A stretch of 64,000 bases of DNA, taken from Aphanothece hegewaldii CCALA 016. Lineage in GTDB: Bacteria > Cyanobacteriota > Cyanobacteriia > Cyanobacteriales > Microcystaceae. The number at the start of each line of letters is the position of its first letter. Positions within the stretch are counted from its first letter, which is position 1. Position numbers and translations under genes: made by a program. Shown one piece after another: positions 26,014 to 33,969 of the stretch. The DNA lies in NCBI RefSeq assembly GCF_003007785.1, contig NZ_PXOH01000018.1, positions 1 to 64,000 on the forward strand. The letters run 5' to 3'. The notes below the pieces were generated by a model. It was not told where the DNA came from. It searched no databases and saw nothing but the letters and a program-made list of their open reading frames with translations.

Positions 26014-26969
26014 CGTTTTTCAATCCATTCTATGACTTGTTTACCCAAACTTACCTCATTTAAACGATCGATTTCTCTAACGCCCGTTGGACTGGTAACA
26101 TTGACTTCAGTCAGATAACCCCCAATGACATCTAAACCGACAAAATATAAACCATCTTGTTTTAATTTTGGGGCAACAATTTGACAGATTTCTCGTTCTC
26201 GATCGGTAATTTCGACTTTTGCCACTCGTCCCCCAACTGCCATATTACCGCGAAATTCTTTTCCAGTTGGTATTCGGTTTACGGCTCCAATTGGCTCACC
26301 ATTTAGTACTATAATGCGTTTGTCGCCCTCTTTAGCTGCTGTTAAATAGGACTGTACCATAACAGGTTCTTGTCCCCATTTCGTGCTAATTTCCACTAAA
26401 GAATTAAAATTGCGATCGCTTGGATCTAAAAATAATATTCCTTCTCCCGCTTTTCCTCCTAATGGTTTCATGACGGCGGCTTGTTGTTCATCGAGAAACT
26501 GGCGGATAATAGATTTATCTTGCGTAACAATGGTTTTTGGCATCACCTCCGTAAATTGCAAGGTGTACATTTTTTCATTTGCTTCTCTTAAACCGCTAGG
26601 AGAGTTTAGCACCAAGGTAGAAGACGGATCGATTAAATCTAAAATATAAGTCGCATAAAGATAAGAAATGTTTACGGGTGGATCTTTTCGCATCCAAACC
26701 ACATCAAAATCATCAAGACACTGTAGAACACTTTCACCCACAGAATACCAATTTGGAACAGAAGTCCAGCGATCGCCTTCTAAAATAACTGGGGTTAAGT
26801 GAACTGGTTTTAGGGTTGCCCAAGCTTTCCCATCAATAACGCTGAGGTGTTGTATTTCGGTGATCCAGATTTCGTGTCCTTTGGCTTGGGACGCTTCCAT
26901 TAAGGCTACACTTGTATCATGTCCTGGATCTAACTTGGCGATCGGATCGATTATATATGCTAATTTCAT
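26010..26969 (-). CDS. gshB: Glutathione synthetase
   Basis: This ATP-grasp enzyme joins glycine to gamma-glutamylcysteine to make glutathione in the cytoplasm. The 319-residue length is typical of the bacterial GshB type. Visible signatures are IDPIAKLDPGHDTSVALMEA at the N-terminus, MRKDPPV, NSPSGLREANEK, MKPLGGKAGEGI (ATP-grasp), RIPTGKEFRGNMAVGG and the metal-binding end EVNVTSPTGVREIDRL. It follows grxC by 14 bases on the same strand, an arrangement common in cyanobacteria that couples glutathione synthesis with a glutathione-dependent reductase. Confidence 0.98.
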   Translation of the reverse strand: MKLAYIIDPIAKLDPGHDTSVALMEASQAKGHEIWITEIQHLSVIDGKAWATLKPVHLTPVILEGDRWTSVPNWYSVGESVLQCLDDFDVVWMRKDPPVNISYLYATYILDLIDPSSTLVLNSPSGLREANEKMYTLQFTEVMPKTIVTQDKSIIRQFLDEQQAAVMKPLGGKAGEGILFLDPSDRNFNSLVEISTKWGQEPVMVQSYLTAAKEGDKRIIVLNGEPIGAVNRIPTGKEFRGNMAVGGRVAKVEITDREREICQIVAPKLKQDGLYFVGLDVIGGYLTEVNVTSPTGVREIDRLNEVSLGKQVIEWIEKR

Positions 26970-26983
26970 TTTTTAATATCTGT

Positions 26984-27241
26984 TTAGGATAAAAGCGGAT
27001 CTAATTCACCTTGTCGATCTAAAGCATACAGGTCATCACAACCACCAATATGTTGATCATCAATAAAAATTTGGGGAACGCTTTTTCGTCCATTGGCTCT
27101 TTTTGCCATTTTAGCGCGGGCGGACTCATCTCCATCGATCGCATATTCTGTAAACTCAACCCCTTTTTTATTCAATAATGCTTTTGCTCGAATACAAAAA
27201 GGACAAGCACTCCAAGTATAGATCTCAACGTTCGCTGTCAT
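26984..27241 (-). CDS. grxC: Glutaredoxin 3-type
   Basis: An 85-residue dithiol glutaredoxin that reduces disulfides with glutathione. The active site is CPFC in YTWSACPFCIRAK, the TVP-equivalent cis-Pro is in KSVPQIFID, and GGCDDLYALDR closes the glutathione site. I use the ATG at 27241 (MTANVEIYTW), the family start; an ATG at 27253 would add MGKR. It heads the grxC-gshB-DUF2499 unit and diverges from the PD-(D/E)XK nuclease gene, 47 bases away. Confidence 0.96.
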   Translation of the reverse strand: MTANVEIYTWSACPFCIRAKALLNKKGVEFTEYAIDGDESARAKMAKRANGRKSVPQIFIDDQHIGGCDDLYALDRQGELDPLLS

Positions 27242-27288
27242 TCTCTTTCCCAATGGTATGTTAAGTTATATTTACAATTCTAAACGAG

Positions 27289-28101
27289 ATGGATATCTAT
27301 AAGCAGCAAAACCGTTCTTTATTCCCTTTGATTCGTCTTTCTCAAGGACAGCTTAACCTATTAGAAACTTGTCCGGTTCAATTTCAGCGTATTTATTTTG
27401 AACAACTCAACACACCATCGAGTCCCTCTCAACAAGAAAAACAGACTTGGGGAAGTCAGTTTCATTTACTGATGCAACAACGAGAATTAGGACTACCGAT
27501 CGATGAATTACTGAGTGATGATGATCAATTAAACCATTCTTTGTCGGCCTTGTTGCAAGTTGCCCCCGAACTTCAACAAAATAACCCTGATACTTGGCGT
27601 TCGGCTGAACATTGTCGTACACTCGAATTTCAAGGTTATTTATTTACGGTGATCTACGATCTAATTATTGCTAATTCAACTCAAGCTCATATTTTGGACT
27701 GGAAAACTTATCTACAACCAGAAAAACCAGCAAAACTAGCGAATAATTGGCAAACACGTTTATATTTGTATGTTCTTGCTGAAACTTCCAATTATTTACC
27801 CGAACAAATTTCGATGACTTACTGGTTTGTCAAATTGCCAACACAACCCCAAAAGATTATATTTAATTACGATCGTCATCAACACGAACAAACTCGACAA
27901 GATTTAATCCGTCTATTAACTCAACTTGATGAATGGATAAAAAACTATCTCGAAAAAAATATATCTTTTCCCCATCGAGAAGACTGTCTAGAAAAATGTC
28001 CTTATGCTGAAATACTCTTGGATACACAAGATGAGTCGAAAAATGATAATAATAGAGTTTTTTCAATTGATGAGATCGCAGAAATTAACCCGTTTCTATA
28101 A
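27289..28101 (+). CDS. PD-(D/E)XK nuclease superfamily protein (RecB/Cas4-like)
   Basis: A 270-residue predicted nuclease. The N-terminal IRLSQGQLNLLETCPVQFQRIYFEQL and WGSQFHLLMQQREL match the RecB-like nuclease domain, and HILDWKTY (about residues 143-150) is the DxK catalytic motif. A C-terminal CLEKCPYAE plus an early Cys suggest an iron-sulfur or zinc cluster as in Cas4/AddB-type nucleases. No Cas gene, CRISPR array or RecB-type helicase is adjacent, so the partner is unknown; the UvrD-like helicase at 36-38 kb lacks such a nuclease domain and could in principle use one in trans. Confidence 0.82.
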   Translation: MDIYKQQNRSLFPLIRLSQGQLNLLETCPVQFQRIYFEQLNTPSSPSQQEKQTWGSQFHLLMQQRELGLPIDELLSDDDQLNHSLSALLQVAPELQQNNPDTWRSAEHCRTLEFQGYLFTVIYDLIIANSTQAHILDWKTYLQPEKPAKLANNWQTRLYLYVLAETSNYLPEQISMTYWFVKLPTQPQKIIFNYDRHQHEQTRQDLIRLLTQLDEWIKNYLEKNISFPHREDCLEKCPYAEILLDTQDESKNDNNRVFSIDEIAEINPFL

Positions 28102-28106
28102 ACTAG

Positions 28107-28364
28107 ATTAAAACCTATGCGGCCGATAATGACATTAATGATCTTTCGACTGAGCTAGAATCTCAAAAGAACGCAACTAGCTTTTATATTTATGAAGAAT
28201 TAGTAAAATGCGAAAATTGCAAAAAAATATTCAAAATTTTAATGACAAGTTGGGACAAGTCGGATGAGCATCAAATTTCTTGTCCAGTCTGTAACCATTT
28301 TCTCTACTCAACTAAACGTCATGTGATGAGTGTTTACATCGTGAAGAATTTATTACTACAATAA
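28107..28364 (+). pseudogene. Zinc-ribbon protein fragment without a usable start codon
   Basis: An open frame of about 85 codons, after an in-frame TAG at 28104-28106, encodes a clear zinc ribbon: EELVKCENCKKIF, about 20 residues, then ISCPVCNHFLYSTKRH. It ends at TAA 28362-28364. There is no ATG, GTG or TTG before the first Cys pair; the only late start (ATG, MTSWDKSD) would remove half of the ribbon. Either it starts at a rare ATT (28107), or the 5' end is broken. The neighbouring region to 28469 has no other gene. The motif is certain; expression is doubtful. Confidence 0.5.
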
Positions 28365-28469
28365 TCGCTTTCTTCAGCTTTGGCACAAAAATTCCCCCCG
28401 AACACAGTTCGCTTCTTTCAAAGACGATCAAATAACTAAACAAACAGACGGCTTAATTTTACCTTATGC

Positions 28470-28892
28470 GTGAAAATCCTAAGAATTTTTGTTCAAATCA
28501 CACCGTTTTTTTTTAAAATCGGTAGAATTATGGTAGTAGGTTTATCAGACTTAAAAACTGCTAAAACAATAGTTTACCAAGGAAGAGAACTAATAACTTT
28601 GAACACTGACACCATCATGATCGAACCAACTGCCAACATCCTCGATGAAGTACAACTTCCTCGTGAGGAACGTGTGATCCAGCTAAAAAATCTCATAGAA
28701 ACCCTTCGTATTGCGGAGGAAATTGCCAGTAAAGGTTATTTAATTAGTAGTTCGGAACTAGCTGATCTAATGGATATTAATGCTAGTGCTGTTACCAGTC
28801 GCGGTGATCATTGGTCTTGGCGAAACTGGGTTGTCTCACGAGTTAGAAGAGAAGGAAATCAAATTCTGTGGCAACTAGAACGCATCGATTAA
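28470..28892 (+). CDS. Conserved cyanobacterial protein of unknown function, winged-helix-like
   Basis: The conserved part is the last 90 residues: LPREERVIQLKNLIETLRIA, EEIASKGYLISSSELADLMD, INASAVTSRGDHWSWRNWVV and SRVRREGNQILWQLERID. The SSSELADLMDINASAVTSRG stretch looks like a helix-turn-helix, so DNA binding is possible. The true start is uncertain: the ATG at 28617 (MIEPTANILDEVQLP) gives a compact conserved protein, while ATGs at 28530 and 28470 add up to 49 residues, the first part hydrophobic and unconvincing. It stands alone, 118 bases from the cruG stop on the other strand. Confidence 0.75.
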   Translation: MKILRIFVQITPFFFKIGRIMVVGLSDLKTAKTIVYQGRELITLNTDTIMIEPTANILDEVQLPREERVIQLKNLIETLRIAEEIASKGYLISSSELADLMDINASAVTSRGDHWSWRNWVVSRVRREGNQILWQLERID

Positions 28893-29010
28893 TTAACCAT
28901 AATGATGAAAGTTAAACAAGGGTTAAATAAAGTCATAAAAAAGACAAGTTAAAGTAACATCTTTCTAAAATTTGTCTAGCAAAAATTGTGACTAACCCTT
29001 AAACTTTCAT

Positions 29011-30225
29011 TCAAGAATACACTCGGCCACGCCAAGCAGTCGGCCGTTGTAAAGCCGATAAAATGATTCTCAGAACGGCTAAAGGATCGGCTACTGGTGA
29101 TAACCAAAAGAACAAAGAACTTACTTGCTTCGTTTTATCTTGAGCGTAAGATGGAGCGATCGCAAACAATAAACCCACTCGAATGAGTACTAAAAATAAA
29201 TTTAAGCCTAAAGCGATCGTCAGTGTGGGAAAATGATCCCCCCGTAACCAATACCACCCTAAAGCTAAAGATAAAATAAGCGGTAAACCTTGAGTGAAGA
29301 TCAATAAATAAAGATCACCCCATAACTGAGTCACAGAAGACGCATCTTTGAGATCGAGCGATCGGCCCCATTCTTTCCAAGTTTCTTGTAATCCCTCATA
29401 CATTCGCACCCGTAACACTTTCGCCCCATCCAAAAAGCCCACCTTGTAGCCCAAACGCGCCGCATAACGAGCTAAAGTCACATCATCACAAAATGACTGT
29501 GCTGCACATTCATAACCTCCTAAAGCTTGTAGAACCGATCGACGAACCAAAAAACATTGACCATTTGCCATGACTCGTTCAGGAGAATGATCCTTTACAC
29601 CCGCCGAGTCAAAACGATAGAGTAACGTCATCAGTAAAGCAGGTTGTAACCACCATTCCCCAGGATACTTGAGAATAAACTGGGGAGACAGGGATAATAA
29701 ATCATAGCCTTCTTCTGTTGCGGTTTTGACGAGACTAGCCACCAAACCGGGTTGAGGTTGGGTATCAGCATCAATACCTAAGATCCACTCACTTTGAGCA
29801 GAACTCATTAAAAAACCATTATGCAACGCCCAGGGACGACCCACCCAATTAGAAGGTAAAGGATCATCGGTTTTTAGGCGAAAACGGGGATCAATGGCGG
29901 CTCTATTTTTAACTTTTTCTCTTGTACCATCTGTAGAGTGACTATCAACGACTAAAATTTCTCGCACTTCATAACTTTGTTGACTTAAAAGTGCTAAACA
30001 CGGAGCGATCCGTTCCACTTCATTTAAAGTCGGTACAATTATACTAACTTTTCCTAATAAATCTCCTGTTGCTTTTATTGGAAGTAGAGGAGGGCGACGA
30101 AAAGGCCCTTTTAATAAACGAGACAACAAAATTAGAACAGCAGGAATTTGAACAAGTAACAATCCCAAACAAAATACAGCAACAAAAGTCATAAAATTTA
30201 TTGATAGTAGGGGTTTGAGCGACAA
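29011..30225 (-). CDS. cruG: Carotenoid 2'-O-glycosyltransferase CruG-like
   Basis: A 404-residue membrane-associated family 2 glycosyltransferase. An N-terminal helix (about residues 10-36) precedes the GT-A domain: VSIIVPTLNEVERIAPCLAL, EILVVDSHSTDGT, then GIDADTQPQPG (the DxD metal site) and CDDVTLARYAARLGYKVGFLDG; two or three helices follow at 300-400. CruG attaches the sugar at C-2' of myxol-type carotenoids. The assignment rests on this sequence pattern and on the CruF gene 102 bases upstream on the same strand, as in other cyanobacteria. The sugar (fucose or other) cannot be told. Confidence 0.85.
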   Translation of the reverse strand: MSLKPLLSINFMTFVAVFCLGLLLVQIPAVLILLSRLLKGPFRRPPLLPIKATGDLLGKVSIIVPTLNEVERIAPCLALLSQQSYEVREILVVDSHSTDGTREKVKNRAAIDPRFRLKTDDPLPSNWVGRPWALHNGFLMSSAQSEWILGIDADTQPQPGLVASLVKTATEEGYDLLSLSPQFILKYPGEWWLQPALLMTLLYRFDSAGVKDHSPERVMANGQCFLVRRSVLQALGGYECAAQSFCDDVTLARYAARLGYKVGFLDGAKVLRVRMYEGLQETWKEWGRSLDLKDASSVTQLWGDLYLLIFTQGLPLILSLALGWYWLRGDHFPTLTIALGLNLFLVLIRVGLLFAIAPSYAQDKTKQVSSLFFWLSPVADPLAVLRIILSALQRPTAWRGRVYS

Positions 30226-30233
30226 ACCCTTAC
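30207..30233. repeat. GTAGGGGTTTG palindromic repeat
   Basis: GTAGGGGTTTG, AGCGA, CAAACCCTTAC. It overlaps the first codons of cruG on the opposite strand, so this copy would place a hairpin across the cruG start codon (30225) in the cruF-cruG mRNA. Confidence 0.7.
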
Positions 30234-30327
30234 TCTAATTGTTAATTTCTAGATTTTTCTTTGGGTTGGTTCACCTGTATTTCTACAGTGCGCCAAACCC
30301 TTTTTTTTTGAACCCGTTTTCGACTTT

Positions 30328-31242
30328 TTATTTAGTGCCGACAGGAACAGTGACAGGAGATAAAGCGGGTACTGGATCTGAAGATTCAGTGCCTAAAGCG
30401 AGTCTGTAGAGAACTAATATCGGAATGACTCCCGTTAGTAGTCCTAAGAAAATGGGAATATAGATCTGAGCCGCTAAACTCATCACCATCGCAAAGGCAA
30501 AATTTCCTAAATACATCACTAAAGGTAAACCGAGTTCAGTATTGGGTAATTTCATCGGTTTGAAACCCCAAAGCAATGTCGCTACCGTCATAAAAACGCA
30601 TCCAGTACCAAACCATCCAGCAAAGTTTTGATAGGGCATTCCAAAAAAGGCTCCTGGTTGTTCCCAAACCCAAAACGGTAAGGTAGTTTGACTCATCGCC
30701 GGATCTAAGACAAAATCCCATGATGTCAGTAAAATCGCACCGATGACGATCGCAGTAGCTTTTTTAACCCATTCGGATACTTGCCAATTTGCTAAACCTG
30801 AGCGTGCAATGAGATAGGCACTAAAACCCAAATAAAACCAAGATAAAGGAATTGTAAAAGGAACCAGGCCAGCAATTTTGTAGCCTAAACCATCGAGGTA
30901 GCGATAATGACCAAAGGGAAAACCCGTACTGGTTCCCAATAATTCACTACCTAAAGATAGACCGATCGAAGGGAGCATAAAAGATAACATATGCCAAATT
31001 CCCAGAGTACGAAAGGCATACAGAGCAACGGCAGCCATCCCTAAGACCATGTATACAACACCTCCACCTACCATAGACCATCTAAAGGCGGATTTGCCAA
31101 TTTCAGGCAGACTGGCGATAAAGTCAGGGTTTGGTAACACTAGCAGCAAACCGGCTAAACCAAACGCCATTGAGAGAATATGACCAATCAGTAAGCTTTT
31201 TTCTACAGTGAGTAGTTTATTCATTAATCTCTGATGATTCAA
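30328..31242 (-). CDS. cruF: Carotenoid 1',2'-hydratase CruF-like
   Basis: A 304-residue membrane protein with about seven to eight transmembrane helices. CruF adds water at the 1',2' double bond of the psi-end of gamma-carotene derivatives, leading to myxol and myxoxanthophyll. Recognisable stretches are SIGLSLGSELLGTSTGFPFGHYRYL, AGLVPFTIPLSWFYLGFSAYL, SWDFVLDPAMSQTTLPFWVWE and FFGMPYQNFAGWFGTG. It is followed by cruG on the same strand. Start alternatives are ATG 31242 and ATG 31224 (MNKLLTVEKSLL); both precede the first helix. Confidence 0.92.
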   Translation of the reverse strand: MNHQRLMNKLLTVEKSLLIGHILSMAFGLAGLLLVLPNPDFIASLPEIGKSAFRWSMVGGGVVYMVLGMAAVALYAFRTLGIWHMLSFMLPSIGLSLGSELLGTSTGFPFGHYRYLDGLGYKIAGLVPFTIPLSWFYLGFSAYLIARSGLANWQVSEWVKKATAIVIGAILLTSWDFVLDPAMSQTTLPFWVWEQPGAFFGMPYQNFAGWFGTGCVFMTVATLLWGFKPMKLPNTELGLPLVMYLGNFAFAMVMSLAAQIYIPIFLGLLTGVIPILVLYRLALGTESSDPVPALSPVTVPVGTK

Positions 31243-31421
31243 AACGCTAATTAGTTTATAGTTTACAAAGCTTTATTAAGAAAGATAAACCTAAGCCAGT
31301 TTTTTTCCGTAATTTTTTGACACAAAACCAGTAAGACAAATCCGACTTGTGATCAACCAACTGGTTTTAGGGACTCGAAAATAGTTAAGATAGTGGCAGT
31401 AAGGAAACTAAACTGCAACTC

Positions 31422-32681
31422 ATGAGTGCAACTTCAGAACCGACTATTAAACTTTCGATTCGTCCGATCCAGTATCGGGACTTAGAAGTCATTGAAACTC
31501 TAGTCATCGAAAATAAGCAAGAAAACCCGAATTATTTATCAGTCGTTTTTAAAAATCAGTTGCAGCAGGTGCGTCGCTGGTTTGGCATCCTAAAAATTTT
31601 AAGTCTTTTCCCAAATCCTTTACGTCATCAATTTTGGGCTTATGTCGCCGAAGCGATAGACACTGATACAAATGAATCATCCGTACAGGGATTAATTCAA
31701 GTCTCACCCTTTAATAGTAGTCGCAGTACTTGGCGAGTTGAACAAGTCTTAGTGCATCCCCAACAGTCTTTGAGTGATCCCCAAGGTGTCGGATCTCAAT
31801 TGTTACGTCATTGTTTTGAAAGCATCTGGGAAGCGAGAACTTGGATGATTGAAGTGAATATCCATCAAAAAGCGACCTTAGCTTTGTATCGACAACATGG
31901 ATTTCAACCTCTCGCAGAAATGACGTATTGGTCATTATCGCCGCAATTATTAGAAGAATTAGCCCAAGGTGAACCAGATTTACCGAATTTATTACCCGTT
32001 AGTAATGCAGACGCTCAATTACTCTATCAATTAGATTGCGTCTCCATGCCACCTTTGTTACGTCAAGTTTACGATCGACATCTCCAAGATTTTAAATTAG
32101 GTCTACTCAATTCTTTTGGGCGAAAAGTACAAAGTTTGTATGGACATACGGAGATTACCAGAGGCTATGTTTTTGAACCGCAACGCAAAGCAGCGATCGG
32201 TCATTTTGAATTAACCTTGTGTAAAGATGGCTCACGTCCCCATCAAGCTAGATTAACCGTTCATCCGGCTTATACATGGCTGTATCCCAAGCTACTGGGC
32301 CAAATGGCGCAAATTACCCGAAAAATTTCCCCACAAGCCTTAGAATTAATCTCAGCAGATTATCAGCACGAACGACAAGAATATTTAGAACAACTCAAAG
32401 CCGAACGAGTCGAACACACTCTATTAATGTCGCGTTCTGTCTGGCACAAACTTAGAGAAACCAAACTCGAAAAACTACAATTTACCGAAGTTTTACAGAA
32501 TTTACAAGCCGTCCCCAGAACCCCCATTCCGAGTCGAATGTCTGTGTTAAAGTGGCCGTTTAATCCAGCACAGAAAACACCGACTTTAGAACAACCGACA
32601 GAAACTAACTCACCTTCTGATGCTCTGAAAAATCAAAACAATAATTCATCAGATACCTCGGAAAACGGTCATCATGCCTGA
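31422..32681 (+). CDS. GNAT-family N-acetyltransferase, two-part protein
   Basis: A 419-residue protein whose first 165 residues form a GNAT fold: SIRPIQYRDLEVIETL at the start, WRVEQVLVHP (strand 4), QGVGSQLLRHCFESIW (acetyl-CoA loop, Q/RxxGxG/A-like) and KATLALYRQHGFQPLAEMTYWSL (strand 6). The remaining 250 residues have no motif I recognise, apart from a second stretch with GNAT-like pattern around TRGYVFEPQRKAAIGHFELTL. The C-terminus is low complexity (Asn/Ser/Thr rich). The substrate is unknown. It overlaps the next gene by eight bases. Confidence 0.82.
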   Translation: MSATSEPTIKLSIRPIQYRDLEVIETLVIENKQENPNYLSVVFKNQLQQVRRWFGILKILSLFPNPLRHQFWAYVAEAIDTDTNESSVQGLIQVSPFNSSRSTWRVEQVLVHPQQSLSDPQGVGSQLLRHCFESIWEARTWMIEVNIHQKATLALYRQHGFQPLAEMTYWSLSPQLLEELAQGEPDLPNLLPVSNADAQLLYQLDCVSMPPLLRQVYDRHLQDFKLGLLNSFGRKVQSLYGHTEITRGYVFEPQRKAAIGHFELTLCKDGSRPHQARLTVHPAYTWLYPKLLGQMAQITRKISPQALELISADYQHERQEYLEQLKAERVEHTLLMSRSVWHKLRETKLEKLQFTEVLQNLQAVPRTPIPSRMSVLKWPFNPAQKTPTLEQPTETNSPSDALKNQNNNSSDTSENGHHA

Positions 32682-33066
32682 TAAGGCTCAAAGAAGTTTA
32701 TTGTTATCAGAGCTTCGACAGCTAGGTATTAAACATAATCAGGATCAGATTCTTAAAATTGCAAAAAAACTTGATGGTACAATTATTTTTTTAGAAACTG
32801 GAACTTCTCTATCAGGATTACAACATATTTTAGAAAATCATGGATCTGATTTTCTGCGTCGAAGGATTCTAAGAGAGCAAATTCCTGATTTAATCATAGA
32901 TGCTGTTGTTATCGGAAAAGCGATCGGCATTCAAGGAACTGGCAGAACAATTTATGAAATTATGTTTAATGGAGAATTTTAATATGTCTCAGTTACAGTA
33001 GCAAGTAATGGTTATATAGTTGGAGCAAATCCTACTCCTAAACGATTAATTAGTCTATTAACCTAG
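32674..33066 (+). pseudogene. Small BECR-fold nuclease toxin gene with an in-frame nonsense codon
   Basis: Residues 1-102 contain GLQHILENHGSDFLRRR and GIQGTGRTIYEIMFNG, the pattern of polymorphic-toxin nuclease domains of the barnase/EndoU/ColicinE5-RelE type. A TAA interrupts the frame at 32980-32982, but the same frame continues as YVSVTVASNGYIVGANPTPK to a TAG at 33064-33066. The continuation (TVASNGYIVGANP) is exactly the expected final beta strand of these domains, so the stop is a nonsense mutation rather than the true end. The ATG overlaps the GNAT gene's stop (ATGCCTGA). The likely immunity gene follows 11 bases later. Truncation probably inactivates the toxin. Confidence 0.72.
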
Positions 33067-33077
33067 AGGAAATATTT

Positions 33078-33422
33078 ATGTTAAAAAAAATTAAATTAAT
33101 GCCCGATTATCAATGTTTTCCTCTTTGGGATATGGAAGAACCCGATAATATTGATCCTAAAGATTTACCGTTAAAAAAAGCTCTTATTGATGATTTGTAT
33201 AAATGGGCGGAGTCATTTGATGCTGTTTTAAATTGGACTGATCCCACTTTATCAGGATTTAAAAATGAGCAAGATGCGGAAGCTTTTGAAACAGAAGGGA
33301 TTCGTCTTTGGTTACTTTTGAGAGAACAATTAAAACCGAATTATGCAGTTTATTATAAAAGTTATAAACTGCACAAACTGATTAGTGATCCTAGTCAATT
33401 ACAAGAAGCTTTGAGGATTTAA
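33078..33422 (+). CDS. Probable immunity protein for the adjacent toxin
   Basis: A 114-residue acidic cytoplasmic protein starting MLKKIKLMPDYQCFPLWDMEEP with PKDLPLKKALIDDLYKWAESFDAVLN and DPTLSGF. Small acidic proteins of this type are found directly downstream of barnase/EndoU-like toxin domains; the function is inferred from that pattern and from position. AGAGGAAAT lies about five bases before the ATG. The immunity gene has stayed intact although its toxin has a nonsense codon, as expected if the toxin was lost first. Confidence 0.68.
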   Translation: MLKKIKLMPDYQCFPLWDMEEPDNIDPKDLPLKKALIDDLYKWAESFDAVLNWTDPTLSGFKNEQDAEAFETEGIRLWLLLREQLKPNYAVYYKSYKLHKLISDPSQLQEALRI

Positions 33423-33532
33423 TTTACTTCTCAATAATTGATTAAATTATAATGACTCTTAAAGCTCATATAGCGAACAAGAATACTAAGTATGATTAAT
33501 GAATCAAAAAATAGATGATCAGTAAGACAATT

Positions 33533-33562
33533 ATGACCACTATTAGAGTGTTGGGATATAAT
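33533..33562 (+). promoter_or_regulatory. Promoter for the small coiled-coil protein
   Basis: A perfect -10 hexamer TATAAT (33557-33562) lies 18 bases after ATGACC (33533-33538), a fair -35. It stands 65 bases before the ATG at 33627. Confidence 0.55.
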
Positions 33563-33626
33563 ACCGTCAAAAACAAACTCATTCAATACAGAGCAAATCT
33601 TCCATTTTTTTAGGAGTTTATCCAAA

Positions 33627-33878
33627 ATGTCAGAAGAAGAAATCAGAAATCTTGTTGCCTCAAATGCTAAGGCGATCGCAGCACTTACACAACTAGCTAA
33701 CGAAATACTGCCTAGAGTTGATGAAATGCAAAGACAAATTGAGTCTATGCAGCGACAACATTTAGACGCATTAAGACGAACAAATGACCACAGTGCTGAT
33801 ATTCGTGAGTTAACCATTGAAAACCAACGGATTCTAAGATATTTAGAAAAAATCGTTAACCGTTCCGAATCGAATTAA
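33627..33878 (+). CDS. Small coiled-coil protein of unknown function
   Basis: An 83-residue, fully helical protein with heptad-like spacing (IRNLVASNAKAIAALTQLAN, ILPRVDEMQRQIESMQRQHL). It resembles small cyanobacterial coiled-coil proteins of unknown role. The start is well supported by TAGGAG about 10 bases upstream, the gene has its own promoter (33533-33562) and its own strong terminator (33891-33919), so it is a self-contained transcription unit. Confidence 0.75.
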   Translation: MSEEEIRNLVASNAKAIAALTQLANEILPRVDEMQRQIESMQRQHLDALRRTNDHSADIRELTIENQRILRYLEKIVNRSESN

Positions 33879-33890
33879 GAATAGATTTTT

Positions 33891-33919
33891 GGTGGCCAGA
33901 TACACGCCACCTTTTTTTT
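33891..33919 (+). terminator. Rho-independent terminator
   Basis: GGTGGC (33891-33896) pairs with GCCACC (33906-33911) across a nine-base loop and is followed by eight T residues. A textbook intrinsic terminator, 13 bases after the stop codon. Confidence 0.92.
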
Positions 33920-33969
33920 AACAACAAAAATTAACAAAATATATCAAATTGTCTCTAAATTGCTTAAAG

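Noticed and set aside
33431..33817. 128-codon minus-strand frame opposite the coiled-coil gene
   Set aside because: It is antisense to a gene with good promoter, ribosome binding site and terminator, and shows no protein signatures.
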